DNA of 64,000 bases from Piezodorus guildinii (lineage: Eukaryota > Arthropoda > Insecta > Hemiptera > Pentatomidae): positions 88,644,616-88,708,615 of the forward strand of contig CM041294.1 in the NCBI GenBank assembly GCA_023052935.1, given 5' to 3'. Below are positions 30,783 through 41,476 of the stretch, in pieces. The notes under the pieces are model-generated. The model was given only the letters and a program-made list of their open reading frames with translations. It was not told where the DNA came from and made no database searches. The position numbers and the translations under genes are program-made. Position 1 is the stretch's first letter; each line of letters opens with the position of its first letter.

Positions 30783-32822
30783 CTATAGCGAGGCATTTAA
30801 TCTGCCGCCCACCTTGACGAGTCCTGGATTGCAGAATTTAGTCAGTGAATTATTTAAGGGACGATCAGTTTCAAATTCTTGGTTATTCTTAGCGTACGTG
30901 ATATGCGAAGTTAAGGTGTCACTTACAGGACCAGTTATGACCAAACCAAAAATCGTCTTTAATCCATTCGGAAAACCTGAGGAAGTGTTGATGGTTTCTC
31001 CTGTAAATATTTTACTGAACAAATCAGCTCCGAGAAGAAAATCTATGTGACACGGTTTGTCAAAGCCAGGATCAGCTAGATCGTATTTATTAAAGATTTC
31101 TTTAATTTTTGGCGATAAGCAGCGGGTGGGTAATTTATCGGTAATATGCGATATTAATATGGCATTTGTTTCCAATAGTGGTTGATCCAGTCCGCACGGG
31201 CGTAAAATACATTTTGTTTGGTGTTCTCCACCACGAATCTGACTATCTGCAAAGCCACTGATCTTATGAGGGTTTCTGAAAAGGGGTAATCCTAAGCGTT
31301 GCGAACAATGAGTGGTTATGAAAGATCTCTGTGACCCACTATCTATAACTAATCTTATTGGATGGTAGTTACCCTCTTGGTCCCTTATTTCGGCGCAGGC
31401 AGTTCCAAGTAGGACATTAATTCCTCCATTATTTGCAGTAGAAAGTACTACTTCCTTTGAGTCATTTGAAGTTGCTGGTTTGGCGTCCACGGGACAAAAT
31501 GTTTTAGGCTGGCTGATACATGAAGAGCGACTGATTGAAGTTTGTTCGTTAGCGACCTGTTTAGAATGAAATGCGAAACGATTTGATGGCGAAAAATGTA
31601 ATAGTGTGTGATGTTTTCTACCACAGGAACGACATGAATTGCGAGAGGGGCAGCCTTTTGCAGGGTGGCCCGAAGACAAGCAGTTAAAGCATCGATTAAG
31701 TTTCTTGACTTCTTCGTATCTTTGTGATTGACTTAATGTTCTGAATTGGGGGCATTCATAAATGCGGTGGTTCTCTTGGCATTTAAAACATTTTAGAGAA
31801 GCATTATCGGAGCTAGTTGACATAAAGACGCGTCTTGGTTCAATGAAATATTTAGATTTTTGTTGCGGGACTATTGTTTCTACTGAGCGGTTAGAAGTTA
31901 AGGCTTTGGTTTGTAATTTTATGCAAATTTCTTGAATGAAGTTCTGAAAATTATGAGTGTGGGTAATGTGGTCGAAGAAGAATATTTTGTCTCAAACTGA
32001 TCGCGGGATTTTTCATCTAACAAAGTCAAGCCATACGTCATAAGAATAAATCCCGCCGGATCCTCTAATTTCAAGTTCTGAAATAAAATAATATTTTCTA
32101 AAACGACATTTGAAAAGGTTTCCAAGGAAGCCAAATTTTGATTTTTAAGGGATTGAAATTGAAATATTTTCATAAGAAATGTAATGGCTTGTGATCTCTT
32201 GTTTTCATATCGTTTAGAAAGCGTTTCCCAAGCATGCAGGTACTCAGCGTCAGACATCGGAATAGAAGCTATTATCTGAGCGGCGGCCCCCTTTAATGCA
32301 GACTTTAAATAATGAAATTTCTGTACATTTGGTAAATCATTGTTATGATGAATTAGGGGAAAGATAAGTGTCCTTAAATGGTCCCTAATCTGAAATATTA
32401 CCGTCGAAACTTGGCAAGTTTATAGGTGGTAGTTGGAGAACTGGCGTAGAACTGATCGAATTATTTTTCATAGAGATTTGATTTTCGTGTACATCATAAG
32501 ACAAAGCTTCGTAGTAGGCTTCTCTAGCCTCATGTTTCATTTTTATGCATAGCGAAGTATCATAACCTTCTATTCGTGTAACAAGCGATTTTATTTCTCG
32601 AAATATTTGAGAAAACTTCTCAAAAGTACCATCTATACGCGATAAGCGTGCCTTAAATAATGCCCTCTTAGATTTATCTGTGGTGGAAATAAAACCTAGA
32701 TTATTAGTATTTTTAATGTCCTCATATAAATCACTAAATTCGTCCATTAAAAATTGTAACTTAAGTTCATCACTTTCTAAATTAGAACCTTTATCAGCTT
32801 TGGGCGGCATATTAGATAACAA
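30783..32822 (-). pseudogene. BEL/Pao gag-protease polyprotein, frameshifted, fused to an integrase-region remnant
   Basis: From 32,822: MPPKADKGSN start, a coiled segment and LPPINLPSFDGNISD, the hallmark of BEL/Pao gag. A frameshift, then MSDAEYLHAWETLSKRYENK to 31,919, and a second frameshift. From 31,823: zinc knuckles CFKCQENHRIYEC, CFNCLSSGHPAKGC and CRSCGRKHH, then the aspartic protease RLVIDSGSQRSFI (Asp in DSGS) with LGADLFSKIF. It ends NPGLVKVGGRLNASL, which in complete elements lies far downstream, so an internal deletion of most of pol is evident. Confidence 0.85.
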
Positions 32823-33495
32823 TAAATTTTGACGAAAATAACAAATTTAAATCAAAGAAAATATCAAAAATGGAAATACTTTTCTCAAATTAATTACAAA
32901 CTAATTATAATTAAAGAGCTTTAGCGAGTTGTAGTTAAATAATAATCAATGGAAAAAAAAATAAAGTGACCTATAAAATATTATAAAATTAAAATGAATA
33001 ATGCGTAGTGAATAATTAAATTAATATGCATTCGAAGTGACTTACGTATAGTATCAAAGAAATAAACATATACTTTATAATACACAGTGAGTTAATAAAG
33101 AAAATAAATATGTACAAAGTGCACTACGTAGTATTAGCGAAATTAAGATTTGCAATAATCAAATAAATCATTGAAAAAACAAACATATATTTAAAGATTT
33201 AAAACAAAATGAAAACATATATATACAAAGAATTAAAAATAAAATGAAAGCATGTATGCACAAAGATTTGAAATAAAATGAAAATAGTTCTCTCTACTAT
33301 ATTATACACAAATAAAATTTATAAAATAAAAGGATGCTAAAGATTAAGAAACAAATTAACTGATAAAACAAATGCGAATAAAATAATGCGAAAGCGTAAC
33401 CTATTAAATCAATTTAATTTCAAAGCGATAGTCACCAAAACGAAACCTAAACAAATCGAGAAAATTCGGCAATCTCGCCGGTGCCTCCAAATTTA
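32823..33495 (-). other. BEL/Pao 5' leader
   Basis: AT-rich untranslated segment between the primer-site candidate and the gag start. No frame is supportable. Confidence 0.6.
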
Positions 33496-33950
33496 TGTTG
33501 GGGAGAGGGGCGACAACACACTCGCTCGCAGCCTCAACCCGAACGTTAATTTTGAGTCGCCGAATTTCTCATACTTGTTTAGGTTTCGTTATGGGTTTAT
33601 TAAGATTACTAACTTTGTAAACATATATATATATATTGAGGAAAACAAAATTCAAAAGAACAAATAAAATTAACTTATAAACGTGAGTGTACTGTACTTA
33701 AAGTCACAAGGACGATCGCGGGCGACGATGGCGAGCGACGAAGGGTAGTAGCGACTGCGAAGCGACCTTTCTCTCTTGGCACCCAGAGCACTCTCTCTCC
33801 CGAGCGGTCACTATCACTTAATCCCTTTTAGGTAAATAGTGCCCCCCTCTTGCGTCTGAACTCAATATTTACTAAATATATACATACATACATACATATA
33901 CATATATACACATATATATAAACTAAATCAGTATTTCCCAATTCTTAACA
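33496..33950 (-). repeat. BEL/Pao 5' LTR (455 bp)
   Basis: Differs from the other LTR by one substitution and a 4-bp TA-tract indel as far as I can see, so insertion is recent. It has a TACA/TATA microsatellite near its 5' end and ends CTCTCCCCAACA. Confidence 0.93.
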
Positions 33951-34000
33951 CTAATATCATAATCGGGATGGATTCTAATGCTAGATCTAAATATTGGTTC
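33951..34000 (+). pseudogene. R1/I-like LINE ORF2, part 2: endonuclease core sliver
   Basis: Only 50 bp between the BEL/Pao and gypsy elements. In the frame that continues from 30,097 it reads NIIIGMDSNARSKYWF, the DxNA active-site motif of the APE endonuclease. CTAAT (33,951) and GTTC (33,997) are the target duplications of the two flanking elements. Confidence 0.88.
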
Positions 34001-34180
34001 TGTTGCTGTCTTATATTCAATGAAATAAATTAGCTTAACATTAGAAGTATTCTTTTTTATTACTGCACATTACATTATTTTATAACACATTTTGTAACCT
34101 CCTTTAATTTACTCTACATAATTGATTAATCAAATCGATAATTGTTATCAACATTATTGATAATATGATGTTACCCTACA
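34001..34180 (-). repeat. Gypsy 3' LTR (180 bp)
   Basis: TG...CA ends. It differs from the 5' LTR by a few substitutions and two short indels. Confidence 0.9.
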
Positions 34181-34583
34181 GTTACTCCTCTCCCAGTAAC
34201 ATCAAGTATGTTACGATATTACACAAAAATTTGATACAAAAAATAAAAATATATAAAATAATCTGACTTTTTCTGAACTCAAAAACTAATTTTACAAAAC
34301 ATAATTATAACATACTTTACATAGCAATAATTTTCTCTTTCTAAAAAAATTAAGTTTTAAAATGCTATACTATACATAAAAAATAACAACATAACTATAA
34401 CACATTACACTTATTACCCACACTTATCACTACAAACATTTTTAACAATTGATCCTGTAGATAACGCTGAGGAAACCTGTCTCTTCTGCCTGTTCTTGTT
34501 GTTACTTCATCTCTGGACGCTGAAGCTGGAACATCCTCACTTGATGGCTGAGGCTTTATAGGCATTGTCAACAATCTAGGTTC
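34181..34583 (-). other. Gypsy 3' non-coding region
   Basis: AT-rich sequence between the integrase C-terminus and the 3' LTR, ending in the polypurine tract. No gene. Confidence 0.6.
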
Positions 34584-35700
34584 TTAATACATGTTACATG
34601 TGGGGTCATCAGGGTCTAAAATGTAAGCAGGCTTCAATCGATCTAATGAAATATTCACCTGTTTCCCTTTGATCTGAAGAGTGAAGTACTTTTCTTGTCT
34701 TGATATTATAAGGTAGGATCCTTCATAAGCTGGTTCAAGGAGCTTCTTTACTCTATTTAATCTTACAAAAACATGGGTGCGTACCCTGAGATCTTTGTGT
34801 ATGAATACACTTGATGAATTCTTCTTTTCTGACTTTATCGCTTTAAGAGAATTCATCTGATCTTGTAAATGGGAGAGAAAAGTTCCGTGTTCCATTCGAG
34901 ATGTTTTCTCTTAAAAAAATTCATTTGGCAGTCGTATAGGTTTTCCATACACCATGTGAGCTACTACACCGTGTGAAGAATGATTGCCATGATCTCGGAC
35001 AGCAGCACGTAAGCCAAGCAAGACTGTAGGTAAGGTTTCTGTCCACTTCGGAGAATTGTGAGCTTTAATAGCAGTTAAAGTCCTATGCAGGCGTTCGATT
35101 TTCCCATTGCATTGTGGATGGTATGGCGAACTCCTCTGAAGCTTTATACCGCAAAGTCTAGCCAGGTTTTTAAATAATTCCAATTCAAATTGTCCGCCTT
35201 GGTCAGTAATTACTTTAACAGGTGCACCAAATCTGCAAATCCAATATTTGTAGAACGCTTGGCCCACCGACTCAGCTGTTATGGTCCGCAATGGTATAAC
35301 TTCCATCATGATGTAAACGATCAATCGCAGTAAGACAGTACATCTTGTCTTCAGATGGCGGAAGAGGGCCGATTATATCCAAATGTATTACACTGAATCG
35401 ATCATGGCTCTTCATAATGCCCTATTGTTGTTTTTGTATGACGTATTACCTTATTGCTCTGGCAACCAATACAAGCCTGTGTCCATTGCTTAATATCCTT
35501 TTTAATACCGGGCCATGTAAATTTTGCTATTACTTGTCGGAATGTGGACTTCATCCCTGGATGAGACAACGAGTGCACACTGTTGAAAACTTGTCGCCTA
35601 TATTGTTTAAGAATATAGGGTCTAATTGCTGGAGTTGAAATGTCACACCAAAGAACTTGTCCATTCGGAAGAGGATGTTGTTTTAAAATTAAGGAAGTAT
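34584..35700 (-). pseudogene. Gypsy integrase: zinc domain, catalytic core, C-terminus
   Basis: The N-terminal HHCC domain, in frame near 35,640-35,400, reads VHSLSHPGMKSTF ... WTQACIGCQSNKV. The core starts with YCLTAID (split frames). From 35,324: FGAPVKVITDQGGQFE (second Asp) and YHPQCNGKIERLHR (catalytic Glu). After a stop near 34,905, from 34,895 the basic C-terminal domain ends VNISLDRLKPAYIL. Stops near 35,400 and 34,910 and at least one frameshift disable it. Confidence 0.88.
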
Positions 35701-35748
35701 CAGATTCCTGTAGCAGTTTAAGGTCTTGATCATCTTTTTGACTAGCTG

Positions 35749-36308
35749 CTAATCTAGAACAGTCATTGCATCGAGTCGTGATAATCTATCAGCCACACTA
35801 TTGTCGTTTCCACAGACGTGTCTGATCTTGGTGGACAACTGGGATATATACTGTAGCTGACGCTGCTGTCTCGGAGATGCTTTCTCATTTTTTTGTTTAA
35901 ACGCGTAACTTAACGGTTTGTGATCGGTATAAATAGTAATGTCACTTCCTTCGATCATATGTCTAAAATGTTTTATTGATAGATGAATACTCAATAGCTC
36001 TCTATCGTAAGTACTATAATTTCTCTGAGCTGGATTGAGCTTTTTCGAAAAAAAGGCTAAAGGCTTCCAACCTTGATTTTCGAACTGCTGTAGCACAGAA
36101 CCAATTGCAAAATCCGAAGCATCCGTAAATAATGCAATTGGAAGATTACTGCACGCCATGAAATTAAACTGGAACAAACCGAATGGGTTTATTATTGACG
36201 TCTTCTATTTATCTTCGTCCACTATTGGAATATGGTAATACGCTCGAATCAAGTCAATTTTTGTGAAAATTCGCTTACCTTCGAGAATACAACTCACATC
36301 GTCTATTC
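35749..36308 (-). pseudogene. Gypsy RT C-terminal part and RNase H
   Basis: From 36,177: LPIALFTDASDFAIGSVLQQ (first RNase H Asp), KPLAFFSKKLNPAQRNYSTYDREL (Glu region), TIYTDHKPLSYAF (third acidic residue) and NSVADRLSRLD. Upstream, 36,308-36,180 gives the RT motif around IDDVSC...KIDLIRAYYHIP in broken frames, but the YxDD box between this and RNase H is missing. The right edge is the errantivirus-like insertion. Confidence 0.85.
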
Positions 36309-36311
36309 TAG

Positions 36312-36743
36312 AGTTATGGAATGAGATTTACTCATCAATTGTAATTGTTATTACAATTGTAATTATAATTATAAAGAGATTATTGTAATTGTTATTGGTA
36401 ATATTTATATTATCTCCTATTACAAAGGATGCCGCCTTCTACCTCTGAAGGGACTTTAGCCCAAAACACCTTTGTACATACCTGAACCCCTACAGGAAGT
36501 ACTTGTTCATAATGGGTACTAAGTGATCCATATGTCCCTCCATTTGGTCTCTGCCGCCTTTCCTCCATCCCCTCTACTATTCCTTCATATATGTATGTAC
36601 CCTCCAAATCCTAGGGCCAGAGCACTCCGGTCAAAATGTTATTAATGTAAAGGTGTAATATATTATATTATTAAGAAGTTTATGTTTCTGTTTCCATAGT
36701 GAATAAATATAAAAAGTTTATACAAATGTGTTATTTGTTAACT
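36312..36743 (+). repeat. Errantivirus-like 5' LTR (432 bp)
   Basis: Contains a 23-bp insertion near 36,428 not present in the 3' LTR and roughly eight substitutions relative to it, giving about 2% divergence. It is older than the BEL/Pao copy nearby. Confidence 0.9.
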
Positions 36744-37082
36744 GGCGCCCGAAGTAAGGACTGCAAGTATCAAAAAGTAATTTGATCAACTCTGCAGTCA
36801 GAACGAGAACCCTCGCAGATTATGAATATATTGAAGATAAACTATGAAGATCATCTGCTACCCTTCTCCATGCAAGAAAATGCTCACCGGAGATGTCCTA
36901 CTGAGCCTCGCTGGACTTCACTCCTGGAGGAATGATTTCAACAGAAAAAAATCACTGAAGTAAGAATTACTCTATATATATTTTAATGTTTGTAATGTGT
37001 TAAAGTCTTTGTTCACTGCCTAGGAAAGAGGCCATTAAAATTGTTGAAGATTATTGAAATTGTATTCACTTAAGACATAAAT

Positions 37083-38582
37083 ATGACATCATTTCAAATA
37101 AGTAGAGTAGATTACGACTTCATACCATATTACAATGGTAATTCCCAAGAACTTTTATTTTTTATAAATGCTATTAGAGAATCAAAGGATATTGCATGTG
37201 CAGATGATAATTTATTTAAATATGATAATGAAAAATTTTTACTAAACGAAGTGTTAGCTAGATTAACCGGAGATGCCAAATATATAAAATGTTCATATAA
37301 ATTTAAAAGAACCGAACAGTTAATTGATTGATTAAAAAAAACTTTTGGTGACCACAGGTCAGTTGACCAACTAACTTCCGAACTATTCAAATCAAATATC
37401 CAGCCAAACGAACACCCTTTTATTTGATTTTTTGCGCAGATTAGGTAAAATCAGAACTTCAATAATTGTTAAATATAAAATAGACGGAAATGTTATATTT
37501 AGACCCCTAATTAAACAGTTAGACATCCAAATTATTAAACATTTTTGTAATAACATGCTTTTGCACATAAAACATTATTTCTTAACCAAAATTGATGATT
37601 TAAATGAATTTGGTGAATTAGAGGACTTCATCCGGAAAGAAGAATACTTATTGTTTGATAACCTGTCATTCTCATATTTTGATTGCCATCAAAGAACCAT
37701 TACTAATCCCCAAAACAAATTTTACAGTCCCTACATCACTTGTGCCAAGCGGGTGCAACAATATCTTAAACGATATAATAATCATCAAAATAATTATAAA
37801 AATCATTTTAATTCAAACCCATATCGACAACCAACATATAAAACAGATTATGAGCCACCTACCAATAAAAACTCTCTCGAAGTAAGAATAAGACGGTTGG
37901 AAAAACAAATTGAAGAAGTAGAGAAGTTAATACCCACCTTTTTAGCGAAAACTAACAGTAAAGAAAACCGAGTAAAATATGAAAACACTTTGTTAAAAAT
38001 GGAACAACCAAATCTAAATAAAGTAATTGAGGGAAAAGTAAGGTAGCGGAAAATAGCGCAAAGGATACCATTAAATTTAATGCTGAACCTAACCTAATTT
38101 TAAACAATTCTCTTAATAAAAAGGAATTTGACAAACAACCAAATCGAGAAATTAGAGATTCGGAAACAGAAAATACAATATTGAATTGTAAATGAGATAT
38201 TTTGGCTATGGATGTTGATTTAAATTTAGAAAATAATAAAATAACTAAAGAATTAAAAACAGATTTAAAAAATCAAATAGATCACAAAGATATAGTCAAA
38301 ACGATGACAGGAGAACCAGATTTAAACTTATTAAAACCGGCTGAGGAAAAGAAAAAAATATTTGTGGTCGAATCCAGTAGTTTAAAACAGTTTATAATTG
38401 AAAATGATTTGAAAAATACGGAGTCCATGGAATCTTATCAAGAAAATAGTTCAATAACCACAATTGAAAATCATTTAGTCCCAAATACAGACTTACTTAA
38501 TATTTCCCAATCTGAAGATAAACTTAATTGTAAAACAGAATCTATTTTAAATGATAAATCACTTGAAAGCCCGAATTTTTAA
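37083..38582 (+). pseudogene. Errantivirus-like gag, degraded
   Basis: MTSFQISRVDYDFIPYYNGN, then ELLFFINAIRESKD and EVLARLTGDAKYI, a capsid-like start. In-frame stops at 37,329 and near 37,425 interrupt TFGDHRSVDQLTSELF. A shifted frame continues 37,432-38,046 with IIKHFCNN, FGELEDFIRKEEYLL and a C-terminal coiled segment RIRRLEKQIEEVEKL. A last frame, 38,202-38,582, is polar and asparagine/glutamate-rich. No zinc knuckle is seen, as is usual for errantivirus gag. Confidence 0.75.
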
Positions 38583-39735
38583 CAAAATTCGTCTAATGTT
38601 AGTAAATTTCAAAAACAAAAACTAAAAATAAAGAAATTTCAAAATATTTCTAGATGGCCTAAGGGCAAGGATGAAATTTGCCTCTGTATGCTTAAACCTG
38701 ATGAAAATTCTACTACCTATCTGGCGGGTCGAGGTGTGAAAAAAATAAAAATAAATAATAATAATAATAAAATAAAAAAATAAATAAAAAAAAACAAGAG
38801 AAAAGGGAAACAACGATATTAGTAAACTGTTATGAAATATGTATTAAATTATAATAAATATCTGAATATAAATTATAAAATAAATATTTAAAAGTATTTA
38901 TAAACATAAACACTGGAGTAAATAAAATAGCTATATAACTAGTGAGAATATAACCTGAATAATTATTAAAAAAAAAAATTATAATAAAATAAAATGATGA
39001 AAATAAATATAGAAAATAAGTGTAATTGTGTAACGTTAAAATTTATTTAGCAGAAATCAGTAATCACGAATAACATTTCAGAAATGATGGTATATTTCAA
39101 CATATCATATTTATGTAAAAATACAGCTTGAGCATTACTATTACAGAATATTGTTTTAAATATAGTAGTTTAATTGTATATATCCAATTTAAAGTATTTA
39201 ATTAAATTTTCCAATATTAAAAAAAAATAAATAAAAAAATAATTGTAAATGATAATACATGATTAACAACATCCTATTTCTGTATAATTAAAAAAATAAT
39301 CTACATGTTGTAGTATATTGTTTAAATATTAATTTGTTTTAATGCGTTTGTTTATAATTTAGTTTTGTAGTTACGTATTTAATTATTTGTATGTCTTGGT
39401 AAGAAACTATTATGTTACATAATTGTCTACAAAAATCTAATCTTGTATACATACAATTGTTACAGTATTGTACAGATAGTAAAAATAAATCACTGTTGCA
39501 TATAATTTATCATAATTGTAATTAAGCTGTATCAGAATTTTGAATTTGTTTTGTTTGTATAACTTCTTAAGTTTAAGAACTGTTGTAAGCTTAGGTTAAG
39601 AAATAACTGTTTCTTTTCCTGCTCTGAGCCTTCCTATCCAGAATTTCCAATAGCCTTTCTAATACATATTCAAATAATTTCAACTAACATAAATCAACAT
39701 TGCACTCAAGGGGTTTCGTGCTTAAAGAGGAGAGT
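38583..39735 (+). other. AT-rich non-coding remainder of the errantivirus-like element
   Basis: About 1.15 kb where pol and env would lie in a complete element. I see only AT-rich sequence without any RT, integrase or env motif. Confidence 0.65.
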
Positions 39736-40144
39736 AGTTATGGAATGAGATTTACTCATCAATTGTAACTGTTATTACAATTGTAATTATAATTATAAAA
39801 AGATTATTGTAATTGTTATTGGTAATATTTATATTATCTCCTATTACAAAGGGACTTTAGCCCAAAACACCTTTGCACATACCTGAACCCCTACAGGAAG
39901 TACTTGTACATAATGGGTACTAAGTGATCCATATGTCCCTCCATTTGATCTCTGCCGCCTTTCCTCCATCCCCTCTACTATTCCTTCATATATGTATGTA
40001 CCCCCCAAATCCTAGGGCCAGAGCACTCCGGTCAAAATGTTATTAATGTAAAGGTGTAATATATTATATTATTAAGAAGTTTATGTTTCTGTTTCCATAG
40101 TGAATAAATATACAAAGTTTATACAAATGTGTTTTTTGTTAACT
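39736..40144 (+). repeat. Errantivirus-like 3' LTR (409 bp)
   Basis: The partner of 36,312-36,743. Its end abuts the gypsy RT frame. Confidence 0.9.
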
Positions 40145-41402
40145 TAGGAATAGGGTACCGATCAGGAACTGTGGTGGCATTTAATCGCATATACTCTCCA
40201 CATATGCGCCAGGTTCCATTTTTCTTGGATACAAAATGTAAAGGACTCGCCCATTGTGACTTTGACGGTGATATGATACCTTCATTAATTAATATCTGGA
40301 ATTCCTGCTTTGCTATCCTCATCGCCTCTGGTCCTAGCCTTCTTGATTTTGAGAATACTGGAGCGCTTTCCTTCGTATTAATGTAATGCTTCACTTCATG
40401 CTTAACAGGTGGTGGAAAATATGAAGGTTTTGTTATTTCTGGATACGAGGACAATACTTGGAAAAATTTATTATTGCTCTGCAACGTGTTGAGAGTATCA
40501 GCAACTGAAACTTCTACGATTTCTCCATTTATGGACATCTTTGTGTTACTACCAATTAGTTTTTTTATTTTTTAGATCAATTAATAATCCAAATTTATGA
40601 AGAAAATCAGCGCCTATTATACCTTTTGCGTTTGTGCAATAAAAAATGGCCACTGAAATTTTCGTTTCAGCCCAAGGTCAATATCTATGAGTTGTGAACC
40701 ATATGTAGTAATTTCAGTCCCGTTGGTTGCAAATAATTTTAAATCAGTACTTTTTTCTTTTTTATTCTTTTTGGCGGGAATGACTGAAACATCAGCTCCA
40801 CAATCCACCAAGAAAATTTGTTTGCTGTTTCTATCAGTCACGAACAGTCTGTATGTGCGGCCAAAAGGAATTTCAGCAACAGTTGTGGTCGCTACATCTG
40901 CTGCTGATTGGAGTTTCCCTGATTTTTAGATTTTCCGTGGTCTATTTCCCACTGGCATGGAGCTTTATATTTATCTGGTCGACATTTTGATCCAAATCTA
41001 AAATGAAAATAACAATATTTTCTTCCATCAATATAGGCTTTTTCTACCTCGACCTCGGCGAAGTGCTGATTGGTATCACGAGACCTACTGTGACGTTTGA
41101 TCTCTTTATCCATCGCCTCCAACTTAGAAATCAATTGAGGAAAAAAAAAGTATCTGAAGTGTTAGGTTTTGGTTCCCTAACCTCTTCCATCACATGGTGT
41201 GGTTGGATCTCCCAAATTCGGTCACCAATATCCGCCAGTTTATCTAAATCCCCATCTGTGATTGTTAAAATGCTTTTTATTTGATTCGGGAGCTTATCAA
41301 GCCATTTTGATCAATTTGTTTGAAAATTCAGACGTACCTAACCCTTTCATTTTTTAGAAGCTGACTTGGTTTCATGTAACCAATGTCCAAGCCACTGATT
41401 AA
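40145..41402 (-). pseudogene. Gypsy gag C-terminus, protease and RT N-terminus
   Basis: 41,402-41,140: gag with WLDKLPNQIKSILTI and DLDKLADIGDRIWEI. 41,134-40,892: KYCYFHFRFGSKCRPDKYKAPC, a Cys/His motif typical of this gypsy group. 40,841-40,617: protease with FLVDCGADVSVIPA (DCGA in place of DSGA). 40,538-40,145: KHYINTKESAPVFSKSRRL and ASPLHFVSKKNGTWRICGEY, the RT finger, ending TVPDRYPIP exactly at the insertion. The frame resumes as RIDD at 36,308. Confidence 0.88.
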
Positions 41403-41410
41403 TTTTCGTA

Positions 41411-41413
<3 letters not shown>

Positions 41414-41476
<63 letters not shown>

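Larger units (their letters stand above)
30098..33950 (-). mobile_element. BEL/Pao LTR retrotransposon, young internal-deletion derivative
   Basis: Two almost identical LTRs (TGTT...AACA ends) and the 5-bp duplication CTAAT at 30,093-30,097 and 33,951-33,955 define a 3.85-kb element on the minus strand. The gag and protease region is present, but RT, RNase H and most of the integrase are gone: the frame jumps from just past the protease to a VKVGGRL motif near the 3' end. A TGG-starting primer-site candidate (TGGAGGCACCGGCGAG) lies 5 nt inside the 5' LTR. A purine-rich GGTGGGCGGC lies before the 3' LTR. It needs enzymes from a relative to move. Confidence 0.92.
36312..40144 (+). mobile_element. 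Errantivirus-like LTR retrotransposon, gag-only derivative
   Basis: Both LTRs begin AGTTATGG and end GTTAACT, the LTR style of insect errantiviruses. The primer site TGGCGCCCGAAG overlaps the last base of the 5' LTR. A purine tract AAAGAGGAGAGT precedes the 3' LTR. TAG is present on both flanks, and removing the element with one TAG restores the gypsy RT frame. Only a degraded gag lies inside; protease, RT, integrase and env are absent. Confidence 0.9.

Noticed and set aside
36410..36607. Minus-strand 65-codon frame inside the errantivirus-like LTR
   Set aside because: Lies wholly in an LTR, is not conserved in the other LTR because of a 23-bp indel, and has no motif.
37083..38582. Independent host genes in the asparagine-rich frames
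   Set aside because: Position between LTR, primer site and purine tract, and the capsid-like start, indicate degraded gag.
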